Part shown: positions 35,378 through 43,620 of the stretch, piece after piece
How the letters are laid out: each line of letters begins with the position of its first letter
How positions within the stretch are numbered: position 1 is the stretch's first letter
Assembly (NCBI RefSeq): GCF_014204865.1
Contig: NZ_JACHMG010000001.1
Location: 1,984,001 to 2,048,000, forward strand
Length of the DNA: 64,000 nucleotides
Direction of reading: 5' to 3'
Origin: Amycolatopsis jiangsuensis
Lineage (GTDB): Bacteria; Actinomycetota; Actinomycetes; Mycobacteriales; Pseudonocardiaceae
Position numbers and translations under genes: made by a program
The notes under the pieces: generated by a model
Told to the model about the DNA's origin: nothing
The model's database searches: none
What the model saw: the letters and a program-made list of their open reading frames with translations, nothing else

Positions 35378-35917
35378 ATGACGCAGTATCCGCGCGGCAG
35401 CAACGAGCAGGACGTCCGGCCCGGCGTGGACGCGGGCCGGCTGTGGGCGGGCGGCGTCGCGACCGCGGTGGTGGCGGCGCTGGTCGCGATCGTCGGCCTG
35501 CTGATCGCCCGCGGCATCTTCGACGTGCCCGTCCTCGCCCCGAAGGGGGACGGCATCTGGGGCAACGCGAGCACCACCACGTACGCGGTCACGGCCGCGG
35601 CCGTCGCCCTGCTGGCCACCGGGCTGATGCACCTGCTGAGCGTCGCCACCCCGGCACCCGGCCAGTTCTTCGGCTGGATCATGGTGCTGGTGACGCTGAT
35701 CGCGGTCGTCCTCCCGCTCACCCTCACCGTGGCGCCGAGCGCGAAGATCGCGACCGCGGTGATCAACCTGGTGATCGGCCTGGTGATCGCACTCGTGGTC
35801 AGCAGCATGGCCGCGAACGCCCGAACCCTGCACCACCGCAAACGCACCCGCCGCGAACCCCCTCCCCCGACACGCCAGTGGCCCCAGCAACCCCCGTCGT
35901 CGTACTACGACAACTGA
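35378..35917 (+). CDS. DUF6069 family membrane protein
   Basis: This 179-residue protein has four hydrophobic helices: VATAVVAALVAIVGLLIARG, the YAVTAAAVALLATGLMHLLS region, FGWIMVLVTLIAVVLPLTLT and INLVIGLVIALVVSSM. The N-terminus is a short polar stretch. The tail is basic and Pro-rich (HHRKRTRREPPPPTRQW). RGIFDVPVLAPKGDG after the first helix is typical of DUF6069. The function is unknown. It probably shares an operon with the HdeD-like gene. Confidence 0.88.
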   Translation: MTQYPRGSNEQDVRPGVDAGRLWAGGVATAVVAALVAIVGLLIARGIFDVPVLAPKGDGIWGNASTTTYAVTAAAVALLATGLMHLLSVATPAPGQFFGWIMVLVTLIAVVLPLTLTVAPSAKIATAVINLVIGLVIALVVSSMAANARTLHHRKRTRREPPPPTRQWPQQPPSSYYDN

Positions 35918-36248
35918 ACCAGTTACACGATTCGGCACACAGGGGTGATCGGACGCTTCACTGCACTGCTGAGTAGGAGATGCCGCCGTCCCGCAGCGCG
36001 AAACGCTTCGAGCCAGCGTCCTCTGCACCACTGCTCACGGGAGCCCGTCACCGTATCCGCACCACTGGCCCGGACTCCCGCCGCCCGCTCCACACCATCG
36101 ACTCGGACAGCTCCGCCCCGGCGCATTTCCGCGGCCCGGGGTCTGTCCACAGCAGACAGATTTGATCCACAATGGACCTCAACGCCGGCCCTGCGCGTTG
36201 CGACTTGGATCACTGCGACCCGAGAACCGGCTACTGCCGGACGCGGTC

Positions 36249-36603
36249 GTGTACGACCCCGAGGACGTCGACCTCGTGCTCTGGAAGTGGCTCGAACCGC
36301 GCGGCGATTTCCAGCATCTGCCGAGTTGGCGGGAGCTGGGCGAGGAAGTCCTGCACGTCTTCCTCGAAGCGGACGCCGCCGTGCTCCACGAGCGGCTCGA
36401 CGCCCGCGCCCGCGCCGTCGACCCGGGCGGCCCGGGCTGGGACGAGGCGGGCCGCCGGCTCGGGCTGACCCCGGTGGACGACGCCGTGGCCGCCGCTTCC
36501 CGGCAGCCGCCCGGGACACTCCTGCTCCGCTTCGGACGAATTCACCCCGGCCGAACTGGCCGACGAGGTGCTGTCCCGAGCAGGCCTGCACCCAGAGGAA
36601 TGA
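36249..36603 (+). pseudogene. Frameshifted gene remnant of unknown family
   Basis: One frame from about 36222 gives coding-like sequence (VVYDPEDVDLVLWKWLEPRG, LGEEVLHVFLEADAAVLHER, GWDEAGRRLGLTPVDDAVAA). Around 36520-36540 the signal moves to another frame, which gives SDEFTPAELADEVLSRAGLH and then a stop at 36601. A single-base indel would join them. No clear start is present upstream; a GTG at 36249 is only a guess. I do not recognise the family. The stretch 35918-36220 shows no other gene. Confidence 0.5.
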
Positions 36604-36631
36604 AGCCAGACACCTGGACGCGGGCCACCGG

Positions 36632-36671
36632 CCGGAAGCGGATTGATCACGAAACACCCGGCCGCTTCCGG
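36632..36671. terminator. Hairpin between the remnant gene and acyl-CoA dehydrogenase gene
   Basis: The arms CCGGAAGCGG (36632-36641) and CCGCTTCCGG (36662-36671) are perfectly complementary, with a 20-base loop. It lies 9 bases from the acyl-CoA dehydrogenase stop and can serve both converging genes. Confidence 0.65.
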
Positions 36672-36680
36672 AGCGAGAAC

Positions 36681-37835
36681 TCAGCCCTTCAGCAGCTGCC
36701 GGGCCATCACCAGGCGCTGGATCTGGTTGGTCCCTTCGTAGATCTGGGTGATCTTCGCGTCCCGCATCATGCGTTCCAGGGGGAAGTCGCGGGTGTAGCC
36801 GTAGCCGCCGAGGAGCTGGACCGCGTCGGTGGTCACGCGCATCGCCACGTCCGAGGCGTGGCATTTCGCGGCGGCTCCGAAGAACGACAGGTCGGCGTCG
36901 CCCCTTTCGGACTTCGCGGCGGCGGTGTAGACCATCTGGCGGGCGGTCTCCACCGCCATCGCCATGTCCGCGAGCATGAACTGGATGCCCTGGAAATCGG
37001 CGATGTGCTTGCCGAACTGCTTGCGTTCGCGGACGTAGGACAGGGCGTGGTCCAGCGCGCCCTGCGCGATCCCGACCGCCTGGGCGGCGATGGTCACCCG
37101 CGTGTGGTCCAGCGTGCGCAGCGCGATCTTCAGGCCCTGCCCGACCTCGCCGACGAGCCGGTCGCCGGGGATGCGCGTGTCCTCGAAGAGCAGCTCACGC
37201 GTCGGCGAGCCCTTGATGCCGAGTTTGCGTTCCTTGGCGCCGAAGGAGAAACCGGGGTCGGACTTCTCCACCACGAACGCGCTCACGTTGGAACCGCGGG
37301 CACCGTCCGGGTCGGTGACCGCCAAAACCGTGTAGTACTCCGAGAATCCCGCGTTGCTGATCCACGACTTCTGTCCGTTCAGGACCCAGTCGTCGCCGGA
37401 ACGGGTTGCGCGGCACCGCATCGACGCGGTGTCGGAGCCGGCGTCGCGTTCGGACAGTGCGTAAGAGAACCCGGCCGCGCCGGAGGCCAGCGGCGGCAGG
37501 TACTTCGCCTTCACGTCCTCGTTCGCGGCCAGCAGCAGCGGCATGCTGCCCAGCTTGTTCACCGCCGGGATCAGCGAGGACGACGCGCACACCCGCGCGA
37601 CCTCCTCGATCACGATGCAGGTCGCGAGCGCGTCGGCGCCGGCTCCCCCGTACTCCTCCGGGACGTGCGGGGCGTGGAAGTCCGAGGCGACCAGCGCGTC
37701 GTAGGACGCCTTCGGGAACTCCTCGCGCTCGTCGGCCTCCGCGGCGTGCGGGGCGATCCGCTCGTCGGCGACCGCGCGGACCGCCTCGCGGATCGCCTCG
37801 TGGTCTTCGGTCACGGTGAACAGGTCGAAAGTCAT
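36681..37835 (-). CDS. Acyl-CoA dehydrogenase
   Basis: This 384-residue FAD enzyme catalyses alpha,beta-dehydrogenation of acyl-CoA. Signatures are FSYALSERDAGSDTASMRC, DWVLNGQKSWISNAGFSEYY and the C-terminal QLLGGYGYTRDFPLERMMRD. The catalytic Glu lies in QIYEGTNQIQRLVMARQLL. The size and motifs fit short/branched-chain members. The 3-hydroxyacyl-CoA dehydrogenase gene lies 57 bases upstream in the same direction, so the pair supplies two beta-oxidation steps. Confidence 0.96.
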   Translation of the reverse strand: MTFDLFTVTEDHEAIREAVRAVADERIAPHAAEADEREEFPKASYDALVASDFHAPHVPEEYGGAGADALATCIVIEEVARVCASSSLIPAVNKLGSMPLLLAANEDVKAKYLPPLASGAAGFSYALSERDAGSDTASMRCRATRSGDDWVLNGQKSWISNAGFSEYYTVLAVTDPDGARGSNVSAFVVEKSDPGFSFGAKERKLGIKGSPTRELLFEDTRIPGDRLVGEVGQGLKIALRTLDHTRVTIAAQAVGIAQGALDHALSYVRERKQFGKHIADFQGIQFMLADMAMAVETARQMVYTAAAKSERGDADLSFFGAAAKCHASDVAMRVTTDAVQLLGGYGYTRDFPLERMMRDAKITQIYEGTNQIQRLVMARQLLKG

Positions 37836-37842
37836 CGATGCC

Positions 37843-37896
37843 TCCGGAATCAGGCGTGCGGAATCGGGCGTGCGGAACCAGGCGTGCGGGGTTCAG
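37843..37896. repeat. 14-bp tandem repeat, 4 units
   Basis: The unit CAGGCGTGCGGAAT recurs about four times with small changes in the 57-base spacer between the 3-hydroxyacyl-CoA dehydrogenase and acyl-CoA dehydrogenase genes. It extends into the last codons of the former. It lies between co-directional genes and so would sit inside their shared transcript. Confidence 0.7.
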
Positions 37897-38738
37897 GCGT
37901 AGGTGTAGAAGCCGCGGCCGGTCTTGCGGCCCAGCAGGCCCGCGTCGACCATCCGCGCCAGCAGCGGCGGCGGCGCGTACAGCGGCTCCTTGAACTCCTC
38001 GTACAGCGATTCCGCGACCGCCTTCGTGGTGTCCAGCCCGATCAGGTCTGCCAGCGCGAGCGGACCCTGCGGATGCGCGGCACCCCGCACCAGGCCCTCG
38101 TCGATCGCCTCCTTGGTGGCGAAGCCGGACTCGAGCATGCGCACCGCGGCGAGGATGAACGGGATCAGCAGCGCGTTGACCACGAACCCGGCCCGGTCCT
38201 GGCACAGGATCGCGTGCTTGCCCAGCACGTCCTGGGCGAACGTACGCGCCCGCGCGGTCGTCTCCTCCGAGGTCAGCAGCGAGGGCACCAGTTCGACCAG
38301 CGGCAGCACCGGCACCGGGTTGAAGAAGTGCACGCCGAGCACCTGCGCCGGACGGCCGGTCGCGGTACCGAGCTTCATGATCGGGATGGACGAGGTGTTG
38401 GAGGCCAGCACCGCGTCCGGCGCGGAGACGATCTTGTCCAGCCGGCCGAACAGCTCCGCCTTGACCGCCTCGTTCTCCACCACGGCCTCGACCACGAGGG
38501 TGCGGTCGGCCAGGTCGTCGAGGTCCGTGCCGACCCGGATCCGCTCCAGCACCGTGGCCGCGGAGTCGATCTTGCCCTTCTTCTCCGCACGCGCCAGCGA
38601 CGCCTCCAGCCGCGCCCGGCCGGCCTCGGCGGCGGCACCGCTGGATTCGACCGCCACGACGTCCAGCCCGGCCCGGGCGCACACCTCGGCGATCCCCGCC
38701 CCCATCTGCCCGCATCCGACCACGCCGACGAGCTCCAC
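37893..38738 (-). CDS. 3-hydroxybutyryl-CoA dehydrogenase
   Basis: This protein of about 281 residues oxidises 3-hydroxyacyl-CoA with NAD. It has the Rossmann start VGVVGCGQMGAGIAEVCARA, then VVEAVVENEAVKAELFGRLD. ASNTSSIPIMKLG and VLGVHFFNPVPVLPLVELV carry the catalytic Ser and His, and the C-terminal domain is DRAGFVVNALLIPFI. I prefer the GTG at 38738 (GGAGA upstream) to a GTG at 38756, which overlaps the TGGTACCA palindrome. It is divergent from a TetR gene with a GGTACTCAGTACC operator between them. Confidence 0.93.
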   Translation of the reverse strand: MELVGVVGCGQMGAGIAEVCARAGLDVVAVESSGAAAEAGRARLEASLARAEKKGKIDSAATVLERIRVGTDLDDLADRTLVVEAVVENEAVKAELFGRLDKIVSAPDAVLASNTSSIPIMKLGTATGRPAQVLGVHFFNPVPVLPLVELVPSLLTSEETTARARTFAQDVLGKHAILCQDRAGFVVNALLIPFILAAVRMLESGFATKEAIDEGLVRGAAHPQGPLALADLIGLDTTKAVAESLYEEFKEPLYAPPPLLARMVDAGLLGRKTGRGFYTYA

Positions 38739-38755
38739 GCCGCGTCTCCTCTCCA

Positions 38756-38791
38756 CTGGTACCAGGTTCCCCTGATACGGTACTCAGTACC
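38756..38791. promoter_or_regulatory. TetR operator GGTACTCAGTACC with flanking CTGGTACCAG
   Basis: Two palindromes lie in the divergent promoter: CTGGTACCAG (38756-38765) and GGTACTCAGTACC (38779-38791). The second is perfect around a central C. It differs from the GGCACTGAGTGCC operator of the related TetR at 6460-7560 only at symmetric positions. Likely target genes are the beta-oxidation pair and the TetR gene itself. Confidence 0.65.
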
Positions 38792-38861
38792 AGCCGGTAG
38801 TGGAAGCCGGGTCGCACGCGACCGCTCCCGGGCTGAGCACAGCGCGGCGAGAGGTGATCGG

Positions 38862-39533
38862 ATGCCAGCGAAGCCGGCCAGGCAGCGGCTGACCGAAGCC
38901 GCCTTCGCGCTGTTCGAGGAACGCGGCTACGACGCGACCACGATCGAGGACATCACCGAGCGGGCGGGCGTCGGCCGGACCACGTTCTTCCGCGCGTTCC
39001 GCTCCAAGGAAGAGGTGATCTTCCCGGACCACGAAATCCTGCTGGGCGCGATCGGCAACCGGCTGGACGGCGCGGACCCGCGGACCGCGCTGGTCGCGGT
39101 CACCGAGGCCGCGCGGCTGGTGCTGCGGCACTACGTCGCGGAGGGCGACCTCGCACTGGCGCGTTACCGGCTGACCCGCAGCGTGCCCGCGCTGCGGGCG
39201 CGTGAGATCGCCGGCACCCAGCAGTACCAGCGGCTTTTCCGCGAGTTCGTGCACCGCTGGCTGGGCGGCGGCGAGAGCACCGCGCTGCGGGCCGAGCTGC
39301 TGGCCGCGGCGGTGGTCACCGCGCACAACCACGTGCTGCGACGCTGGTTGCGCGGGCAGAGCACGAACCCGGAAGCCGAGTTCGACGCCGCGATGGCGGA
39401 CACCGTCGCGGTGTTCGGCACGCGTGCGGACGAACCGGGTACCACCGTGATCGCGTTCCGCACCGGCAAGGACCTCTCCGCCGTGCTGCCCGGGCTGCGC
39501 CGGCTGCTCGGCGACGAGGGCGTGCCCGGCTGA
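38862..39533 (+). CDS. TetR family transcriptional regulator
   Basis: This 223-residue protein has a canonical head (LTEAAFALFEERGYDATTIE, then GVGRTTFFRAFRSKEEVIFP) and an all-helical body (RLVLRHYVAEGDLALARYRL). It ends EPGTTVIAFRTGKDLSAVLP, the same C-terminal element seen at the end of the TetR at 6460-7560. The ATG at 38862 lies behind GAGGTGAT. It is divergent from the 3-hydroxyacyl-CoA dehydrogenase gene and probably controls the beta-oxidation pair. Confidence 0.93.
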   Translation: MPAKPARQRLTEAAFALFEERGYDATTIEDITERAGVGRTTFFRAFRSKEEVIFPDHEILLGAIGNRLDGADPRTALVAVTEAARLVLRHYVAEGDLALARYRLTRSVPALRAREIAGTQQYQRLFREFVHRWLGGGESTALRAELLAAAVVTAHNHVLRRWLRGQSTNPEAEFDAAMADTVAVFGTRADEPGTTVIAFRTGKDLSAVLPGLRRLLGDEGVPG

Positions 39534-40349
39534 TCAGTCCACAGTGGACGGAGTTCGGCGGGGAAACCACGGCACGACGGGCGAAGTGCGCCGCTGGTAG
39601 TCCGCGTACTCCGGGTACCGGCCGCGGGTGATGCTCTCGGTGAAGATGGTGGAGCCGAGGAACAGCAGCGTCAGCAGGATCGCACCGGCCACCGTCCAGG
39701 TGAGACCGCCGCCCGCGGCGACGCCGATCCCGGCCACCAGCCACCACTGCGCCTGTTCGAAGAAGAAGTTCGGGTGCCGCGAGTACCGGAAGAGCCCGGT
39801 CTGGCGGAACCGCGGATCCGGGGTGCGCCCGGCGGAGCGTTCGGCCGCCTTCCAGCGGTGGAAATCCCACTGCTGCTGATCGGCCACGGTTTCGCCGGCC
39901 AGGCAGGCGAGGAACGCGACCGCGAGCACCACGTCGGCCACCCCGAACGGTGTCCGGTGCTCGAGCGCGGTCCACGCGGGCAGCGCGATGAGCAGCAGGA
40001 TCACGTTCTGATACAGCGTGATGAAGAAGAGGTTGAACAGCTGGAACTGCCAGGGCGCCATCCGCTCCCGCAGGATCGCCCAGCGATAGTCCTCGCCCCC
40101 GCGCGCGTAGCCGCCCTTGCGGCCGTAGTTGAACGTCAGCCGCGCGCCCCACAGGGCCACGAGCACGAACAGCACGTCCAGCCGGACGTCGGCGAAACCC
40201 GCGTGGCCGGCGAAGATCCCGGCGTAGGCGACCGGGACGAGCGACCAGATCCGGTCCACCCACGAGTACTCCCGCGTCAGCACCGAGAGCAGCCAGCAGA
40301 CGAGGCACACCGCCGCGAAAACCCACAGGCAGACCTGGAACGCGCTCAT
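39534..40349 (-). CDS. DUF1295 (steroid 5-alpha-reductase C-terminal-like) membrane protein
   Basis: This 271-residue membrane protein has six or seven hydrophobic helices. The DUF1295 signature includes YSWVDRIWSLVPVAYAG, LTFNYGRKGGYARGGEDYRW and ETVADQQQWDFHRWKAAE. The C-terminal FRYSRHPNFFFEQAQWWLVA and RYPEYADYQRRTS resemble the NADPH-binding end of steroid 5-alpha-reductases and isoprenylcysteine methyltransferases. The substrate is unknown; a lipid or steroid is likely. Its stop abuts the TetR stop tail-to-tail. Confidence 0.92.
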   Translation of the reverse strand: MSAFQVCLWVFAAVCLVCWLLSVLTREYSWVDRIWSLVPVAYAGIFAGHAGFADVRLDVLFVLVALWGARLTFNYGRKGGYARGGEDYRWAILRERMAPWQFQLFNLFFITLYQNVILLLIALPAWTALEHRTPFGVADVVLAVAFLACLAGETVADQQQWDFHRWKAAERSAGRTPDPRFRQTGLFRYSRHPNFFFEQAQWWLVAGIGVAAGGGLTWTVAGAILLTLLFLGSTIFTESITRGRYPEYADYQRRTSPVVPWFPRRTPSTVD

Positions 40350-40414
40350 GTCCGGTGACTCTACTGTTCGCCCGGGACGAGCGGCGATCAGCTCGCCTCG
40401 CCGCCGACTGCCGT

Positions 40415-41332
40415 TCACGCGCCGGTTCCGACCGCCTGTTTCCGCCACGCTCCGGGCGCGCAACCCTCGCGACGCAGGAAAACGCGGCTGAGCGCGGTGC
40501 CGGTCCGGTAACCGGTCCGCTCGGCGATCTTCTGGACGCTGAGTGAGGTGTCGCGGAGCAGGACCTTGACGCGGTACAGGCGCCACGCGGTGAGGTAGTC
40601 CAGCGGGGTGTCGCCGGTCTTTTCCTTGAACCGGGCGGCGAACACCGACCGCGACATCCCGGCGACCGCCGCCAGTGAGCCGACCGTCCACGGGTGGTCG
40701 AGCCGGCCGTGGAGCGCGGTGATCGCCGCGGCCAGCTGCGGGTCCCGCAGCGCCGCGATCCAGCCGATCGTGCCGCTGCCGACGTCACTGCACCACGCTC
40801 GCAGCGCCTGCACGAACAGCACGTCGGACAGCCGCCCGGCGACGAACCCGGCGCCGAGGCCGTTCGCCGCGGTCTCACGGGCGATGAGGTCGAAGGTCGC
40901 GCGCAGCAGCTGCCCGGTACTCGCGTCCGCGGACACGCGGAACACCGGCGGCAGCAACGCGAACAGCGTCTCGGCCGCCACCGCGTCGAAGGTGAACCGC
41001 ACGGAGACGATCTCGGTGAGCTCGCCGTCGCCACCGGCTTCGACCACGGAGCCTTTCGACCCTTCGCAGCCGACGAGCGGCCGCCCGGGTGCGTCCTGCA
41101 AGGCGAACTCGACACCCGCGCGGACCAGGAAGCAGTCGTTCTCGCCCAGCTGCTGGGGCTCGGCCTGCCCGTCGCTCGTGAGCAGGCACGAACCCCGGGT
41201 GATCAGCAGGAGCCGGGCGACCTGCCGGGCGGGGAAAGCCACGCCCCACGGCGTTCGCGCGACCACGCGCACGTACCGGGTCTCCTCGATCCGCATCGTG
41301 GTCAGCAGGTCGTTCACCTGCGGGGTCGCCAT
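40415..41332 (-). CDS. AraC family regulator with cupin-type sensor domain
   Basis: This 305-residue protein has an N-terminal cupin-like domain (RQVARLLLITRGSCLLTSDG, ENDCFLVRAGVEFALQDAPG). Two AraC helix-turn-helix motifs close it (WTVGSLAAVAGMSRSVFAAR; LSVQKIAERTGYRTGTALSR). The type matches AraC_binding_2/cupin_6 regulators that sit beside oxidoreductases. It is divergent from the zinc-type dehydrogenase at 41412, its probable target. Confidence 0.92.
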   Translation of the reverse strand: MATPQVNDLLTTMRIEETRYVRVVARTPWGVAFPARQVARLLLITRGSCLLTSDGQAEPQQLGENDCFLVRAGVEFALQDAPGRPLVGCEGSKGSVVEAGGDGELTEIVSVRFTFDAVAAETLFALLPPVFRVSADASTGQLLRATFDLIARETAANGLGAGFVAGRLSDVLFVQALRAWCSDVGSGTIGWIAALRDPQLAAAITALHGRLDHPWTVGSLAAVAGMSRSVFAARFKEKTGDTPLDYLTAWRLYRVKVLLRDTSLSVQKIAERTGYRTGTALSRVFLRREGCAPGAWRKQAVGTGA

Positions 41333-41411
41333 CGCAGCTCCCGGACGATCGGAACCGAATCTCAGACAGAATGCTACTGAACGTCCGGATGGCGCGAATT
41401 ATGGTCGAGGC

Positions 41412-42422
41412 ATGCCTCCCCCACGAGCACTCCGCACGCATGCCTTCGAAGTCCAGGATGACGGCGCTCCGCTGGTCGCCCGCGAGCGCGAAGTGGCGGC
41501 GCCCGCCGCCGGACAGCTCACGGTGCGGGTCCGGGCCAGCTCGCTCAACGCCCGCGACCTCCCGATCACCACCGGCCGCTACTCCCGCCCGGTACCGCCG
41601 GGGCGGGTGCCGCTCTCCGACGGCGCGGGTGTCGTCGAAGCGGTCGGCGACGGGGTGACGCGGTTCCGCACCGGCGACCGCGTGCTGAGCAGCTTCCACC
41701 CGAACTGGATCTACGGCCCGCTGCCCGGCTGGAACAACCTGTACGGACTGCAGCTCGACGGCTGGCTGACCGAGCGCATCACCGTGAGCGAGCAGAACGT
41801 CGTCGCGGTGCCGGACCACCTCTCGTTCGAGGAGGCGGCCACGCTTCCGTGCGCTGCCCTCACCGCGTGGTCGGCTCTCGCCGGAACCGGAGCCGGCCAC
41901 ACCGTGCTGCTGCAGGGATCGGGCGGCGTTTCGGTCTTCGCCCTGCAGTTCGCGCGGCTCTTCGGAGCGCAGGTCATCGTCACCACCTCCAGCGCCGAGA
42001 AGGGTGCCCGGTTACGTGAACTCGGCGCGTCCACCGTCCTCGACCGCACCCGGTTCCCCGACTGGGGAAAGCGAGTGCGCGAGCTCACCGACGACCGCGG
42101 CGTCGACCTCGTGGTCGAAATCGGCGGTGCCGGCACGATCGCCCAGTCCCTCACCGCCCTCGCCTACGGCGGGCGCATTTCCCTCGTCGGCAACCTCGCC
42201 TCGGGCGAAGGCATGGACCTCACCCGGTTCCTCCAGCGCGGTGCCACCCTGCGCACCATCACCGTGGGCAACCGCGAGGACCTGGAACAGCTGGCCCGGA
42301 CGATCGGACTGCACCGCCTCCGCCCCGTCATCGATCGCGTTTTCCCGTTCGAGCAAGCACCTCTCGCGCTCGAGTACTTCGCCCGCCGGTCACGGGTCGG
42401 CAAGGTGGTGATCAGCCACTGA
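41412..42422 (+). CDS. NAD(P)-dependent MDR alcohol dehydrogenase / quinone oxidoreductase-like
   Basis: This 336-residue medium-chain dehydrogenase has the GroES-like half (LTVRVRASSLNARDLPITTG; VPLSDGAGVVEAVGDGV). The Rossmann half begins HTVLLQGSGGVSVFALQFAR. The structural-zinc cysteine cluster is absent, and the catalytic zinc ligands are not conserved at the first site (NARDL in place of CxxD), so it is closer to the zinc-free quinone oxidoreductase branch. It is divergent from the AraC-type regulator. Confidence 0.9.
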   Translation: MPPPRALRTHAFEVQDDGAPLVAREREVAAPAAGQLTVRVRASSLNARDLPITTGRYSRPVPPGRVPLSDGAGVVEAVGDGVTRFRTGDRVLSSFHPNWIYGPLPGWNNLYGLQLDGWLTERITVSEQNVVAVPDHLSFEEAATLPCAALTAWSALAGTGAGHTVLLQGSGGVSVFALQFARLFGAQVIVTTSSAEKGARLRELGASTVLDRTRFPDWGKRVRELTDDRGVDLVVEIGGAGTIAQSLTALAYGGRISLVGNLASGEGMDLTRFLQRGATLRTITVGNREDLEQLARTIGLHRLRPVIDRVFPFEQAPLALEYFARRSRVGKVVISH

Positions 42423-42458
42423 CCCGGTTCCGGCGGCTCCGCAGCCTGTCCGAGACCG

Positions 42459-42938
42459 TCACGGGAGGCCCGCGGAGAGTGCGGCGGCCAGCTGATCGAG
42501 CCGCCCGAAGGCGCGGGCCATGCCCACATGGTCTGCGTAGTCGCGTGATTCGACGATGAGGCCGTCCCGCACTCGCGTCACGAAGATACACGGCACGCTC
42601 ACCGCACGGCCGAGTACCGAACCGACGTAGCTGAACTCGAACACGACCACCTCCGGATCGGCGGTCTCGTGCACCTGCCCGACGGGTGCGAACCGCTCAG
42701 CTCCGCGTAGCAGGGCTGCAGCCCCGGCGAAGTGCCGGCGCAGCTCGGCCCGGGTCCGCAGCGGAGTGTCCCCCAGCGGCGCGAACAGGTGCCGGACATC
42801 GGTGCGCTCGGCGTACCAGCCGGCCAGGTGGTCGAGTTCCGCCCGCTCGTCCTGTTCGGAGAGAGCGCTGGCGGCCAGGCGGCTGACCCCGGCGGCGACG
42901 GCACGGACGACTTCGGCCGGCGTGGACGGCTGCGGCAT
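42459..42938 (-). CDS. SnoaL-like (NTF2 fold) protein
   Basis: This 159-residue protein starts MPQPSTPAEVVRAVAAGVSR behind GGGAGGATGCC. The NTF2 pattern is visible in LDHLAGWYAERTDVRHLFAP, LRTRAELRRHFAGAAALLRG and VVVFEFSYVGSVLGRAVSVP. The ending is GLIVESRDYADHVGMARAFG. Such proteins are isomerases, hydrolases or ligand binders. It is divergent from a TetR gene with a very strong palindrome between them. Confidence 0.88.
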   Translation of the reverse strand: MPQPSTPAEVVRAVAAGVSRLAASALSEQDERAELDHLAGWYAERTDVRHLFAPLGDTPLRTRAELRRHFAGAAALLRGAERFAPVGQVHETADPEVVVFEFSYVGSVLGRAVSVPCIFVTRVRDGLIVESRDYADHVGMARAFGRLDQLAAALSAGLP

Positions 42939-42956
42939 GGCATCCTCCCAGAAAGC

Positions 42957-42995
42957 GGAGTCTAGACTTCGGTACGATACCGAAGTCTCGACTCC
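42957..42995. promoter_or_regulatory. Strong TetR operator: 10-bp perfect inverted repeat with outer GGAGTC/GACTCC
   Basis: The inner arms GACTTCGGTA (42965-42974) and TACCGAAGTC (42978-42987) flank CGA. The outer arms GGAGTC (from 42957) and GACTCC (to 42995) are also inverted. The site lies between the SnoaL-like gene (19 bases) and the TetR gene (56 bases). Its length suggests binding of two dimers. Confidence 0.75.
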
Positions 42996-43050
42996 GGTTA
43001 AGCTCGCGTCAAGTCCCGACCGGAAGATCCCGACCAGAGGAGAGAGCCGC

Positions 43051-43602
43051 ATGCGGCAGGACGCACAGGAGAACCGTGAGCGGATCCTGGCCGCGGCCGA
43101 GGAGGTCTTCGGGGCGCACGGGGCCGCCGGGTCGACCGAGGAGGTGGCCCGGCAGGCCGGGGTCGGCATCGCCACGGTCTTCCGCCACTTCCCGGCCAAG
43201 GAGGATCTGGTCGAGGCGGCGCTGCTGCGTCATTTCGACGGGCTCGCCGCACGGGTCCGTTCGCTCGCCGCCGGTCCGGATCCGGCCGCGGCCTGGGACA
43301 CCCTCGTCCGGACCATGATCGGGACCGGAGCCACGAAACTCACGCTGGCCTCGGCGCTGCCCGGCTCCGGAGGTTTTCCGGACCGTGCTGTCGCCGCGTC
43401 GAACCGGGTGAAGACCGCGGTCGGCGAGGTACTCCGCCAGGCACAGGAGCACGGTGCGGTGCGCTCTTCGGCCACGATCGAGGAGGTCTACCTGCTCATT
43501 CGCGCACTGTCCCAGGCGTCGGCGACGATGCAGATCCGGCGCGACACCTTGGATCGTGCCGTCGACGTCGTGCTCGCCGGGCTCTCGCAGCCGGCCGGCT
43601 GA
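43051..43602 (+). CDS. TetR family transcriptional regulator
   Basis: This 183-residue protein has a head (RERILAAAEEVFGAHGAAGS, then QAGVGIATVFRHFPAKEDLV) that is canonical. The short C-terminal domain (AVGEVLRQAQEHGAVRSSAT; EEVYLLIRALSQASATM) fits the SbtR-like subclass. AGAGGAGAGAG precedes the ATG. It is the probable repressor of the divergent SnoaL-like gene through the 42957-42995 palindrome. Confidence 0.93.
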   Translation: MRQDAQENRERILAAAEEVFGAHGAAGSTEEVARQAGVGIATVFRHFPAKEDLVEAALLRHFDGLAARVRSLAAGPDPAAAWDTLVRTMIGTGATKLTLASALPGSGGFPDRAVAASNRVKTAVGEVLRQAQEHGAVRSSATIEEVYLLIRALSQASATMQIRRDTLDRAVDVVLAGLSQPAG

Positions 43603-43620
43603 CGTGCGCCACCGCTCTGC

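Noticed and set aside
36162..38861. In-frame upstream extension of the TetR at 38862 (more than 1100 residues in one open frame)
   Set aside because: The extension is antisense to acyl-CoA and 3-hydroxyacyl-CoA dehydrogenase genes; the true start is the ATG behind GAGGTGAT.
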